A stretch of 64,000 nt of DNA, taken from the NCBI RefSeq assembly GCF_000373105.1, contig NZ_KB890458.1, forward strand, positions 124,001 through 188,000. Direction: 5' to 3'. The translations under genes and the position numbers were made by a program. A model generated the notes under the pieces. That model did not search any database. It worked only from the letters and a program-made list of their open reading frames with translations, and was not told where the DNA came from. The stretch is from Neolewinella persica DSM 23188. GTDB lineage: Bacteria > Bacteroidota > Bacteroidia > Chitinophagales > Saprospiraceae. Positions 8,755 through 16,774 of this stretch are shown one piece after another (within the stretch, counting starts at the first letter, position 1; the number at the start of each line of letters is the position of its first letter).

Positions 8755-9702
8755 TTAGGGGAGTAGCCCCGTCAGCGTGAAGTTGGCGGTTGTCGTGCTG
8801 GATGCTCCGACACTCAGGCTACTTAAGTTAATGCCAAGGAGTGCATTGACACTGAAACGGCCTTTCATTTCCAGCTTTCCGTCGTTGTCTTCATCTTCAT
8901 ACGCTACGACCACTAGCTCGTAGTCGCCGGCTTCGAGGAAATTGAATTGATAATCTCCGGTAGAGGACAGCCGCGCGCTGGCGACGGCGTTGAGGAAGAG
9001 TTCATCGTCGTCGTTTCCTTCTGCCTCATTGCTAGTGAAAGAACCGGCGGTGTAGGCATAAACGATGAATTCGCCGTTTTCGCTGGAGGCATTAGTTGTT
9101 GAACCGGAGAGGGAACCGGTCTTTTCCTTTTCAACAAACCTAAGGCTACTTTCGAGCCTGCTTTCGGCAGCGAAAGCATAAGGGCTGGCGGCATCGTCGG
9201 TCCGCTTCAGCGCTTTACGCAGGTCAAAGTCGATCACGGTAGCAACAGTGGAACCCTGGGTAAGTTGGAAACCTGAATTGGTGGCGCGGAGCGCACCGTC
9301 TCCGGCTACGTCCAGGGCTACTTTACCGTTGTCGTTCGTCATGGCGTAGCAGCCGGGGCTGTTGCCGGCGGCATCGGTAGCATCGTCCAAAACGATTTCA
9401 ACGCTGCTGTAGGTTTTCGCTTCCAGGTCAGCGGCAACCAGCATCTCGGTGACGCCGTTCTGAAGGGCGGAAAGCTCGATGGTTGTCTTCGAGAAGCCTG
9501 CTACCGATTGTCCGTCGACTTTAACGTCGGCAACGGTAACGAAAACGGCTGAAACGTTAGGATCGTCAACGGGTGCGTCGGTCAGCTCCAGGGAGAAGCG
9601 GCCTTCGCCGGTGGTTACAGGATCATCATCGTTACAACCGACGGCAAGGAACATAATAAGAGAAAACACGGTGCAACGTGTCAATAAATTTGATACAGTC
9701 AT
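8755..9702 (-). CDS. DUF4382 domain lipoprotein
   Basis: 315 aa. The lipoprotein signal ends at Cys 23 (MFLAVGCNDDD). Residues about 33-185 match the DUF4382 pattern, FSLELTDAPVDDPNVSAVFVTVADVKV, with the later VIDFDLRKAL segment. The rest is a beta-rich extension (GEFIVYAYTAG, GDYQFNFLEAGDYELVVVAY) like a carboxypeptidase-regulatory or prealbumin-like domain. The family is surface-exposed with unknown function, common in marine Bacteroidota. It has its own terminator. Confidence 0.88.
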   Translation of the reverse strand: MTVSNLLTRCTVFSLIMFLAVGCNDDDPVTTGEGRFSLELTDAPVDDPNVSAVFVTVADVKVDGQSVAGFSKTTIELSALQNGVTEMLVAADLEAKTYSSVEIVLDDATDAAGNSPGCYAMTNDNGKVALDVAGDGALRATNSGFQLTQGSTVATVIDFDLRKALKRTDDAASPYAFAAESRLESSLRFVEKEKTGSLSGSTTNASSENGEFIVYAYTAGSFTSNEAEGNDDDELFLNAVASARLSSTGDYQFNFLEAGDYELVVVAYEDEDNDGKLEMKGRFSVNALLGINLSSLSVGASSTTTANFTLTGLLP

Positions 9703-10208
9703 GGTTAATGAAATTCGTGGGATAAAAAAGATGGTTTAAAAATTGGTTTTCCGGTTTGGGAAATGAGTCCCGGCCATGCAAGGCGGGGAGGTGATAAATG
9801 GTGGTTAAAGCTGAGGTCTAATATTTAAAAGCAGGCTATTTTGAGGTAGACATACGAAGGCTTTTAATGGAGTGGTTTTGGGGAGGCAGGTTTTTTCAAT
9901 GAAAATTCTACCCATGATCAACCACCTGAGAATGTGTATGCTTTACTCCTTGTCCGTAGACGAGTTTTCCTGCGGCCAGAGAAACGAGACGAGAATTGGA
10001 GGTATTGTACCAGGCGTGTTAATGTTGGGGGTTACTCCTTCTTCCCAATCAGCAAGGCAGTTTAAAGATGGGCGTTACCAACTCCCTGCTCTCACCCTTA
10101 ATACTGCACTTCCAAACCTTCCCCTGCACCTGCGGCCGCGCCCCCAAATCTGCGTTGATTCAACTAAGTACCCCTTTCAATTGTCCTTATCCGAACGATC
10201 CCATTAAT
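9703..10208. other. Intergenic spacer with one dispersed repeat copy
   Basis: About 500 bp between divergently oriented genes, so it should contain both promoters. Open frames that cross it read through the repeat and look spurious. Nothing else was recognised. Confidence 0.55.
10125..10143 (-). repeat. Dispersed GC-rich repeat, solo copy
   Basis: TGCACCTGCGGCCGCGCCC, 65 bp before the start at 10209, GC end facing the gene. Confidence 0.85.
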
Positions 10209-11906
10209 ATGACCATGCCCCCCCGCTCCCGCGCTCAGGAAAGCCGTACCGCCGTACAACGCCTTTATATTGCCATGCGCCACCTGTTGATCCGTGGAAG
10301 TTATAAGCCAGGCGGCATGAGTGGGAAAACCCTGATGGATAATCTGATGCTGTTACGGCCGGAGATCTATGGCTCAATTGCCGACGATGAACGCGTGGAA
10401 CTCAATGGCCTGCACTACGTCTTCAACCGCTTACCCCAAGGTATTGAGGAGTGCCGGTTCCTGAAGTTAATTACCCGCGAGGGCTATGAAAACAGTTCTT
10501 TCGAACCGATCATCGCCCCTGCCCGCCGCCGAAGTGCTTACCGGATCGATGAGAATGAGATGTACATCGAAATGACAAGAGGGCGGTCAGATATTTACGA
10601 CATCCTCACTCATCTGACCTTTCTGTATTCCGAGGCGAATAAGATCTACCGGAATAGCCTGGATAGTAAGGAGCGACCGATCCGGGAGTGGGAATTGTTG
10701 GAAGGAATTGTGCTGGGAGACGACCTTGGAGCAGATTTCAAATTGGAAACGGCCTACACTTACCTAAGCACGTTGCTGGGGCGGACCTACGATGAGGTGG
10801 TACACGCCTGTAAGCGATTTGCTAATGCTGAAGATATCAATTCGCTTTTTCACGTAACCTACTGGCTGGGCCGACTGGCCAAACTGGAGGCGGAAGCAGA
10901 TGAGGATCGGGAGATCACCTTCAGCAGCTCGCTTCGGGAATCTACCGGACACCATTACTACGGAGAAATGTGGGCCCTCAACATCAAAGCGGTATTGCTG
11001 GAGCGAAAGCTGATTGAGCGACCATTGCACATCATCAGCGCTAACCTGCACAGTGTAGCCAATAGCCTGTTTGGTGCAAGTTCACTGTCGGTTAAGCTCA
11101 AGAAACACAAAGGGTTGTTTGAATTTGCCCGGGCCCTTAGCCAAGCTGAATATAAGCACCTGCGGCCGGAAGTATTTAAACTAGCCCGCAAAAATGGCCT
11201 GATTGAAATAGCGGATACAAGTGGCACAAACCTTGGCGTACAGCTATTTGACACGGCGAAATTTGATCCCAAACTGGTGGCACCGGAGGTTAATTTTCAG
11301 CCTGCGAAGAATCCGGACCAGGCACCCGTAATTCTGGTAATGGATTATGCTTTTGGCGAGCAGGCCTACGAGAGTATGGACGAACTGCTGCGACCTTACC
11401 ACGATCCGGAAACGGGCACGGTGTACGACATGGCGGTAGAAAGCATCAACATTATGGGCAAAGCCGGGATCCTTGAAGGGCAAAAGGGAGATATTATGGT
11501 GCCTAATGCGCACGTATTTGAAGGTACAGCCGATAACTACCCCTTTGATAACCATTTTACGGCCGATCAGTTTGCCGGCGAAGGCCTCGGAGTCTACGAA
11601 GGACCAATGGTTACGGTTCTCGGTACCAGCTTGCAAAACATACCGATCCTCGACTATTTCCTGACCAGCAGCTGGGCTGCGGCCGGACTAGAAATGGAGG
11701 GCGCGCACTACCAGAAAGCCATTCAGGCGGCGACCCACATACGCAAATCTGTCAACCCCGACCTTAAAGTCCGGTACGCCTACTACGCCAGTGATAACCC
11801 GCTGTTAACGGGGCATACGCTCGCGTCAGGCTCTTTGGGAGCTGATGGGGTGAAGCCTACCTATCTGATTACTGTGCGGATGCTTGAGGGGGTTTTGGGC
11901 AGTTAA
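10209..11906 (+). CDS. Conserved Bacteroidota protein with phosphorylase-like C-terminus
   Basis: 565 aa from the ATG at 10209 (MTMPPRSRAQ). A frame open further upstream only translates the dispersed repeat. The N-terminal 350 residues are helical with no motif I can name. The C-terminal 200 residues (QAPVILVMDYAFGEQAYESMDELL, MGKAGILEGQKGDIMVP, GLEMEGAHYQKAIQ, RYAYYASDNPL) have the texture of nucleoside-phosphorylase or AMP-nucleosidase folds, including a GxEMEGAH segment close to the E-M-E ribose-binding signature. It may belong to the family catalogued as DUF6909 (from memory, unverified). The substrate is unknown. Confidence 0.75.
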   Translation: MTMPPRSRAQESRTAVQRLYIAMRHLLIRGSYKPGGMSGKTLMDNLMLLRPEIYGSIADDERVELNGLHYVFNRLPQGIEECRFLKLITREGYENSSFEPIIAPARRRSAYRIDENEMYIEMTRGRSDIYDILTHLTFLYSEANKIYRNSLDSKERPIREWELLEGIVLGDDLGADFKLETAYTYLSTLLGRTYDEVVHACKRFANAEDINSLFHVTYWLGRLAKLEAEADEDREITFSSSLRESTGHHYYGEMWALNIKAVLLERKLIERPLHIISANLHSVANSLFGASSLSVKLKKHKGLFEFARALSQAEYKHLRPEVFKLARKNGLIEIADTSGTNLGVQLFDTAKFDPKLVAPEVNFQPAKNPDQAPVILVMDYAFGEQAYESMDELLRPYHDPETGTVYDMAVESINIMGKAGILEGQKGDIMVPNAHVFEGTADNYPFDNHFTADQFAGEGLGVYEGPMVTVLGTSLQNIPILDYFLTSSWAAAGLEMEGAHYQKAIQAATHIRKSVNPDLKVRYAYYASDNPLLTGHTLASGSLGADGVKPTYLITVRMLEGVLGS

Positions 11907-12032
11907 AAGCACTGACAACCTACTGATCTTTCCTTTTCTATCCCGGTCACCTAACCACGGGCGGAGTACCAGCATCATACCTTTTATAAAAAAAAGTACG
12001 CTCCCACACGCCAATAAGTATTTGAGACGAAT

Positions 12033-12067
12033 CTATTTGATACAGATAATATATCTAAGTCAAATAG
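12033..12067. promoter_or_regulatory. 35-bp palindromic operator upstream of marR
   Basis: CTATTTGA (12033-12040), AGATA (12044-12048), TATCT (12052-12056) and TCAAATAG (12060-12067) form one symmetric two-arm palindrome. It ends 6 bp before the MarR start codon. This is the expected position and symmetry for an autorepressor site. Confidence 0.75.
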
Positions 12068-12073
12068 ACGCCA

Positions 12074-12514
12074 ATGCAACTCTCTTCTTTCCGTAGTACC
12101 ATCTTTTACAGCATTGAAAAAGCGATCAAGGCCTATCGGCGGTTCGCGCTGGAGAATATCCACCAGGGGCACCTGGAGCTGACCATCAATCAGGGGCTCC
12201 TGCTTTCACTAATTGCGGAGTCTTCTAACATCTCCCAGGTAGAGATGGCAGAGATATTATTTAAAGACTACGCTGCGGTAACCCGAATGATTGAGCTCAT
12301 GGTCAAGCATGGCTACCTGGTTCGTGAACCTCATCCGGAGGATCGTCGTCGTAGTCTGCTCAAGCTTACCCCCTTAGGTGTCTCTACCGTAAAAGATCTA
12401 ACCCCGATCATTAAAATGAACCGGAAGCTGGCGCTGGCCGGACTGGACGCTGCTGAGCAAAAGGAATTGCACCGGTTGCTCCATAAAATCATTGATAACT
12501 GTGAAAAGCATTAA
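12074..12514 (+). CDS. MarR family transcriptional regulator
   Basis: 146 aa with the winged-helix layout of the family. A dimerisation helix comes first, then TINQGLLLSLIAESSNISQVEMAEILFKD (helix-turn-helix about 38-70), VTRMIELMVKHGYLVREPHPEDRRRSLLKLTPLG (wing, with the D-R-R signature about 95-100) and a C-terminal dimerisation helix. It lies just downstream of a 35-bp palindrome and 2 bp ahead of a serine hydrolase gene, so it likely represses its own two-gene operon. The ligand is unknown. Confidence 0.92.
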   Translation: MQLSSFRSTIFYSIEKAIKAYRRFALENIHQGHLELTINQGLLLSLIAESSNISQVEMAEILFKDYAAVTRMIELMVKHGYLVREPHPEDRRRSLLKLTPLGVSTVKDLTPIIKMNRKLALAGLDAAEQKELHRLLHKIIDNCEKH

Positions 12515-12516
12515 TT

Positions 12517-13941
12517 ATGAACAATTATACTCTCCTTCTCCTCCTGCTCTGCCTGGCCCTTACTTGCTGCCAAAAGGCGGACCCGGGTTTTGAGGAACGA
12601 CTCACCACACTCCGCGGAACAATTGATCAGTTGGGACAGGAAGACCTCTATAGTGGCGTTGTACTACTGACCCGTGGAGACGAAACATTATTGGAAGAAG
12701 CTTATGGCCTGGCAGACCAGAAAAGTAAGGAAGCGATAGGCCTGGATACAAAGTTTAACCTGGCCTCGATGAATAAGATGTTTACGGCAGTAGCCATTAT
12801 GCAGCTACGGGAATCGGGTAAGCTTGGTCTTCAGGACCTTGTTGGCCAGCACTTGCCGGATTATCCGGATATATCGGTAAGGGATAGTGTGACCATTGAG
12901 CAATTGCTTACGCATACTTCAGGTCTGGGAGATTTCTTCAATGAGAAATTTGAGCAGCGCGAACCTGCTTCCGTCAGGACACTGGATGACTACCACTCCC
13001 TTTTTGTTGGAGACCCGCTTAATTTCAAGCCGGGGGAAGGTTTTGCTTACAGCAATGCAGGTTATATTGTGCTGGGGTTAATCATCGAGCAGATAGCTGG
13101 CCGGAATTATTATGACCACATCAAGGAAGAGATATTCATTCCCTTAGCGATGAATGATTCAGGATGGGGACATTCAGATACCATTGTTCCTGGTTTGGCT
13201 AAAGCGTACGTACAACGTGACTCTCTTGGGTTTTGGCAGGAAAACCCATATTTGGCCATAAAGGGTAGCTCTGCCGGAGGGGGCTTTTCTACTGTCGGAG
13301 ACCTTTCAAAATTTGTGAAAGCGCTAAAGTCAAACAGCCTGGTATCGGCCAACACGCTGGCAGAAATGACCGATGATAGATTTGAAAACGGCTATGGCTA
13401 CGGCTTTAGTCTAAGGGAGCTGAATGGATGGAAGGTATACGGCCACAATGGCGGGTTCCCAGGTGTATCTGGAGAGGTGGACATCTTTGATCAGGATGAC
13501 CTGGTCGCAATCTCACTTTCTAACCGAGGACCACGTAGTGGCTGGGCAACGATGCGGTCACATTTGCGGGAAGCTATTGTTGGGAAGACGGAGGAGTCTC
13601 AGAGTTTTCAACGTGCTGAGCAGGTGGTGGCCACTTACGAGGCCGAAGGTCAGCCGGCAGCGCTGGCACTAGCTGAATCTTTTGCCGGAGAACTCGACGA
13701 GCGGCAGTTGATCCACCATTCTGAACAGTATTACGAGGCTGGAGAGCGCTTAAAGGGGATTGATATTCTGGAGATAGTTGTACAGTCTTTCCCTGAGTCG
13801 TGGTTCCCGGTTTCTATTATGGCTGATCTTCAGATAGAAGGAGGAGATACCACTACGGCGGTAGCGAATTACAAGAAAAGCCTGGCATTAAACCCTGACA
13901 ACAGGTGGGCGACGGACCGGCTGAAGGAGCTTGGGGAGTAG
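12517..13941 (+). CDS. Serine beta-lactamase-fold hydrolase with C-terminal TPR
   Basis: 474 aa. The lipoprotein signal is MNNYTLLLLLLCLALTCC. The class C beta-lactamase/esterase fold carries the SxxK nucleophile as LASMNKMFTA (about residue 86), the Tyr motif as YSNAGY (about 182) and HNGG in place of KTG (about 310). This fits the family of esterases, D-aminopeptidases and peptidases rather than true beta-lactamases. Residues about 370-470 hold a TPR-like tail (TAVANYKKSLALNPDNRWA). Co-transcribed with marR (2-bp gap). Substrate unknown. Confidence 0.9.
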   Translation: MNNYTLLLLLLCLALTCCQKADPGFEERLTTLRGTIDQLGQEDLYSGVVLLTRGDETLLEEAYGLADQKSKEAIGLDTKFNLASMNKMFTAVAIMQLRESGKLGLQDLVGQHLPDYPDISVRDSVTIEQLLTHTSGLGDFFNEKFEQREPASVRTLDDYHSLFVGDPLNFKPGEGFAYSNAGYIVLGLIIEQIAGRNYYDHIKEEIFIPLAMNDSGWGHSDTIVPGLAKAYVQRDSLGFWQENPYLAIKGSSAGGGFSTVGDLSKFVKALKSNSLVSANTLAEMTDDRFENGYGYGFSLRELNGWKVYGHNGGFPGVSGEVDIFDQDDLVAISLSNRGPRSGWATMRSHLREAIVGKTEESQSFQRAEQVVATYEAEGQPAALALAESFAGELDERQLIHHSEQYYEAGERLKGIDILEIVVQSFPESWFPVSIMADLQIEGGDTTTAVANYKKSLALNPDNRWATDRLKELGE

Positions 13942-13965
13942 TCCTATTTCTTTGGTTCCCAATAA

Positions 13966-13984
13966 GGCGCGGCCGCAGGTGCAA
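13966..13984 (+). repeat. Dispersed GC-rich repeat, solo copy
   Basis: GGCGCGGCCGCAGGTGCAA, 24 bp after the stop of the serine hydrolase, GC end facing that gene. It continues with the extended motif AAGGAGCAG. Confidence 0.85.
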
Positions 13985-14008
13985 GGAAGGGTTGAAGGAG
14001 CAGCATAG

Positions 14009-14063
14009 TTAGTTCATAGTTCAATAGTTCATAGTGGAATGAAACTATTGAACTATGAACTAA
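14009..14063. terminator. Long hairpin between convergent genes
   Basis: AGTTCATAGTTCAATAGTT (14011-14029) pairs with AACTATTGAACTATGAACT over about 20 bp with a short loop. It is a likely bidirectional terminator. The same TAGTTCATAGTT stem recurs at 23821. Confidence 0.7.
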
Positions 14064-14067
14064 TCCA

Positions 14068-15219
14068 CTACAAATAAACCCACCCCTGCTCAGCATGGCT
14101 CTTAAGGATGGCATCACAAATGACCAACTCACGGTACCCATCTTCGAAGCTGGCGTAGTGCGTGTTTTCATCTGTGGCGGCGTCGCCGGCGAGGATGGCG
14201 TTGTAGAAAGACCGGAAGCACTGTTTGAAAGTATCGGGGAAACCTTCGTTGTGTCCGCCGGGGTAGTTGACGTACGGGCCGGCAAGGCCGGTCAGCAGCG
14301 CCGGATCCTTCTGCAGGAATTCGGAGGGGGCATCCCGCCGACCAATAAGGAGTTCGTTGGGGCGCTCACTGTTAAATTCGTAAGCCGCGTTTTGGGTAGC
14401 AATATCGTAAGTTAACCGGTTTTTATGCCCGGCGCTGACTTGGGTGACGAAGAGCTGCCCTCTGGCACCGCCCTTGAATTTGAGGAGGATACTGGCACAG
14501 TCGTCGGTCGTGACCGGAATAGACTCGAGGTCTTCGTCGCGTAGTTTTTCATTGTTAAACGAGCTGACTTCCCCCTTTGGCCGTCGACGGGTTGTGTGGA
14601 CGGTTGTCAGGTCAGCAAGAACAGCTTCAACTTCCAGTCCGGTGGTGAAATGAACAAGGTCGAGCCAGTGGGTCCCGATGTCGGAAACGGCACGAAGGGC
14701 ACCTCCCTGGTCAGCGAGTACGCGCCAGTTATAGTCGGTGTCGTAGAGTAGCCAGTCTTGCTGGTACCCTCCGACGACGGAAAATATCCGGGTACCTTCT
14801 TTTGCCAGCCTTTCTTTTACTTCCAGATTCATGGGGTAGAAGCGGAGGTTGTAATTGACGCCAGCCTTCAGGTTGGTGGCAGCGGCAAGTTTGACCAGTT
14901 CTTTACCCTGTTCTGAAGTCATGGCCAGGGGCTTTTCGCACATTACGTGCTTACCGGCGGCGAGGACTTGCTTCACCATGGGGTAGTGCAGCACATTGGG
15001 GACAGCGAGGTGGATGACGTTCAGTTCGTCGTCTTCCAACATCTCCTCGAAGTTGGCGTAAGCGTGTGCCAGATTAAGCTGCTGGCAGGCTTCTTCCGCG
15101 AGCGCAAGGGTCGCGCTGGAGATTCCTTTGACACGAACGCCGAGCCGGCGGAGTCCTTCAACGTGAACGGGGCCAATAAATCCGGTACCGGCAACACCGG
15201 CGGTAATGGAACTGTACAT
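14068..15219 (-). CDS. Gfo/Idh/MocA family NAD(P)-dependent oxidoreductase
   Basis: 383 aa. The N-terminal Rossmann fold starts GVAGTGFIGPVHVEGLRRLG. The family motif CEKPLAM (about 95-101) provides the catalytic-site Lys, and the C-terminal domain includes GTHWLDLVHF with the conserved His. Enzymes of this family oxidise or reduce cyclic polyols and sugars or act on glycosides; the substrate cannot be read from sequence. No signal peptide, so cytoplasmic. Monocistronic, ending at the convergent hairpin. Confidence 0.9.
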   Translation of the reverse strand: MYSSITAGVAGTGFIGPVHVEGLRRLGVRVKGISSATLALAEEACQQLNLAHAYANFEEMLEDDELNVIHLAVPNVLHYPMVKQVLAAGKHVMCEKPLAMTSEQGKELVKLAAATNLKAGVNYNLRFYPMNLEVKERLAKEGTRIFSVVGGYQQDWLLYDTDYNWRVLADQGGALRAVSDIGTHWLDLVHFTTGLEVEAVLADLTTVHTTRRRPKGEVSSFNNEKLRDEDLESIPVTTDDCASILLKFKGGARGQLFVTQVSAGHKNRLTYDIATQNAAYEFNSERPNELLIGRRDAPSEFLQKDPALLTGLAGPYVNYPGGHNEGFPDTFKQCFRSFYNAILAGDAATDENTHYASFEDGYRELVICDAILKSHAEQGWVYL

Positions 15220-15359
15220 TTTTTATTTGCTTAAAAAGTTATGGGTAGATATTCGATGTGCCGACTGGCGCTAAGGCCAAGCTAAAGAGATTTATTGATT
15301 TTTAAGCAAAGGGGGACTTAGAATTTGCGGCGTTCTACTAAATCCAGACGGTTTTTAGC

Positions 15360-15604
15360 CAGTACAGTGTAATTTAAGGTTCAATATTTAGGCTACCTTG
15401 ATATCGCGTAGCGAATACACATTAGTTATCCCGGACAAAGTCCGGGGTAACGGACTAAGGACTAACCTTACGACGCGCAGCGTCGTCAAACCTTAACGGC
15501 CACTTTCGTTACCTGGGACTACGTCGTTCCTCCTTGTCTCAGGCAACTCAAGTGCAGTGGCTGCGCGACAAGTAAAAAGAAGTGAAAACTTAATTTGCAC
15601 TAGT
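15360..15604. mobile_element. MITE-like element, copy 1 (about 245 bp, non-coding)
   Basis: The left end AGTACAGTGTAATTTAAGG and the right end AACTTAATTTGCACTAGT are imperfect terminal inverted repeats. The interior carries several hairpins (CCGGACAAAGTCCGG, ACGACGCGCAGCGTCGT, and a CCTGGGAC.../GTCTCAGG fold). The whole element matches, in reverse complement and at roughly 85% by eye, the element at 35327-35576. The right end is 15 bp from the stop codon of the DUF4349 gene. No coding capacity. The remaining 140 bp of this spacer hold nothing recognised. Confidence 0.75.
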
Positions 15605-15618
15605 CTTCGCGAGCAGAG

Positions 15619-16518
15619 CTACTTGCCAGCACGCTTTCCTCTCCATCTGCGAAACAGCCATACCCCCAGAAACCCAAGAATAAGGAGTGGCCAGATTGCC
15701 AGAGTGCCCAGTATCAGGTCCTGAACTAACTCCCAACCGTAGGCCAGACTGGCCACTAGTTTACTTCCGAAACTACGGGTATAGGTTTCACCGGTGTTCC
15801 GGTATTCTACGGTTTCATAAAGCTCAAGCGTTAGGGTGGAAAGAGATACCTGATCACGGAGGTAACGCAGTTGACCTTCTTTGGACTCAATTTCTTCGGT
15901 AATGACCCGGATCTTGTCTTCGGCGTTGAGGATGTCTTCTACTTTCTGCGCTCGATTCCGGAGGATGTCGATGTAACGGTCCCGAACGTCGCGTTTAGTT
16001 TGGAGCCTGGTTTCGAGATCCAGCCATTGAGCGGTTACGTCCCGACTATCGAGATTCTGGTAATCTATCTGGTTGGAAATTTGAGGAAGAAAGGCCAGGG
16101 TTCCTTCCAGTTTGCCAGCCGGGAGCCGAATGGTGAGCTGGGCAGCGTGTTCGTAGGTGGAGTTACTGCGATGCTGGCTGGATAGGAAGCCGCCGTTTTG
16201 GCTGATCAGGCGGGTAACCCGGGCAAGTGCGGTATCGAGGTTCTCGACCTGGGCCCGAGCGGAGGCAGTGTAGATGACCTTTTGCTGACGCACTTGTGGC
16301 TGGCCGTCGGGTGCTGGCGGCGGAGGCGGCTCAGCGGTTCGGGGTGGTTCCATTTCGAATTCTTCCATGCTGGCGTAATCGTCCATCTCGTCGCCAGCGG
16401 AGGATTCCACGCTAATGGAAGATGGGGCTGAGGAGTCATATTTAGCCATGCTCCCTTCATTGCCACAGGCGAAGAGGAAAACGGCAATGATGGTACTGAG
16501 CAGTGTGCGAATTAGCAT
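15619..16518 (-). CDS. DUF4349 domain lipoprotein
   Basis: 299 aa. Lipoprotein signal (MLIRTLLSTIIAVFLFACGNEGS), then a low-complexity linker with PPPPPAP, then the DUF4349 core from KVIYTASARAQVENLDTALARV. A coiled coil (ETRLQTKRDVRDRYIDIL...DKIRVITEEIESKEGQLRYL) precedes a C-terminal membrane helix (about 268-290) followed by RRWRGKRAGK. The family is envelope-associated with unknown function. A 256-bp spacer to the divergent sensor gene holds both promoters. Confidence 0.85.
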   Translation of the reverse strand: MLIRTLLSTIIAVFLFACGNEGSMAKYDSSAPSSISVESSAGDEMDDYASMEEFEMEPPRTAEPPPPPAPDGQPQVRQQKVIYTASARAQVENLDTALARVTRLISQNGGFLSSQHRSNSTYEHAAQLTIRLPAGKLEGTLAFLPQISNQIDYQNLDSRDVTAQWLDLETRLQTKRDVRDRYIDILRNRAQKVEDILNAEDKIRVITEEIESKEGQLRYLRDQVSLSTLTLELYETVEYRNTGETYTRSFGSKLVASLAYGWELVQDLILGTLAIWPLLILGFLGVWLFRRWRGKRAGK

Positions 16519-16774
16519 AGTATTTGGATGTTTAGTAGGATAGATGCAACCAGGTGAAGAAGTGCATAGGCAGAATTTTGCATTTGCAATTCGTTGACAA
16601 TTTGGTGTACTCTCCTCTATTCAGGAGTAATTGCCTACCACAAATGATTAATTAAGCCCATTTTATAGCACAAAAGTTACCGTTTCTTTGGTTATTGGAG
16701 GAAATAGCCTGGAGGAGTGATGTAGTGGTTTGGCCAATCAGTCTGCCAGGGAAAGTGCCAAGACAAAAGAACCG

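Noticed and set aside
11157-11172. Apparent extra copy of the dispersed repeat (GCACCTGCGGCCGGA)
   Set aside because: Lies mid-gene in a conserved protein stretch, lacks the GCGCCC end; probably chance.
12517-13941. Antibiotic-resistance beta-lactamase
   Set aside because: It has the SxxK/YxN fold but HNGG instead of KTG and a TPR tail, typical of esterase/peptidase relatives.
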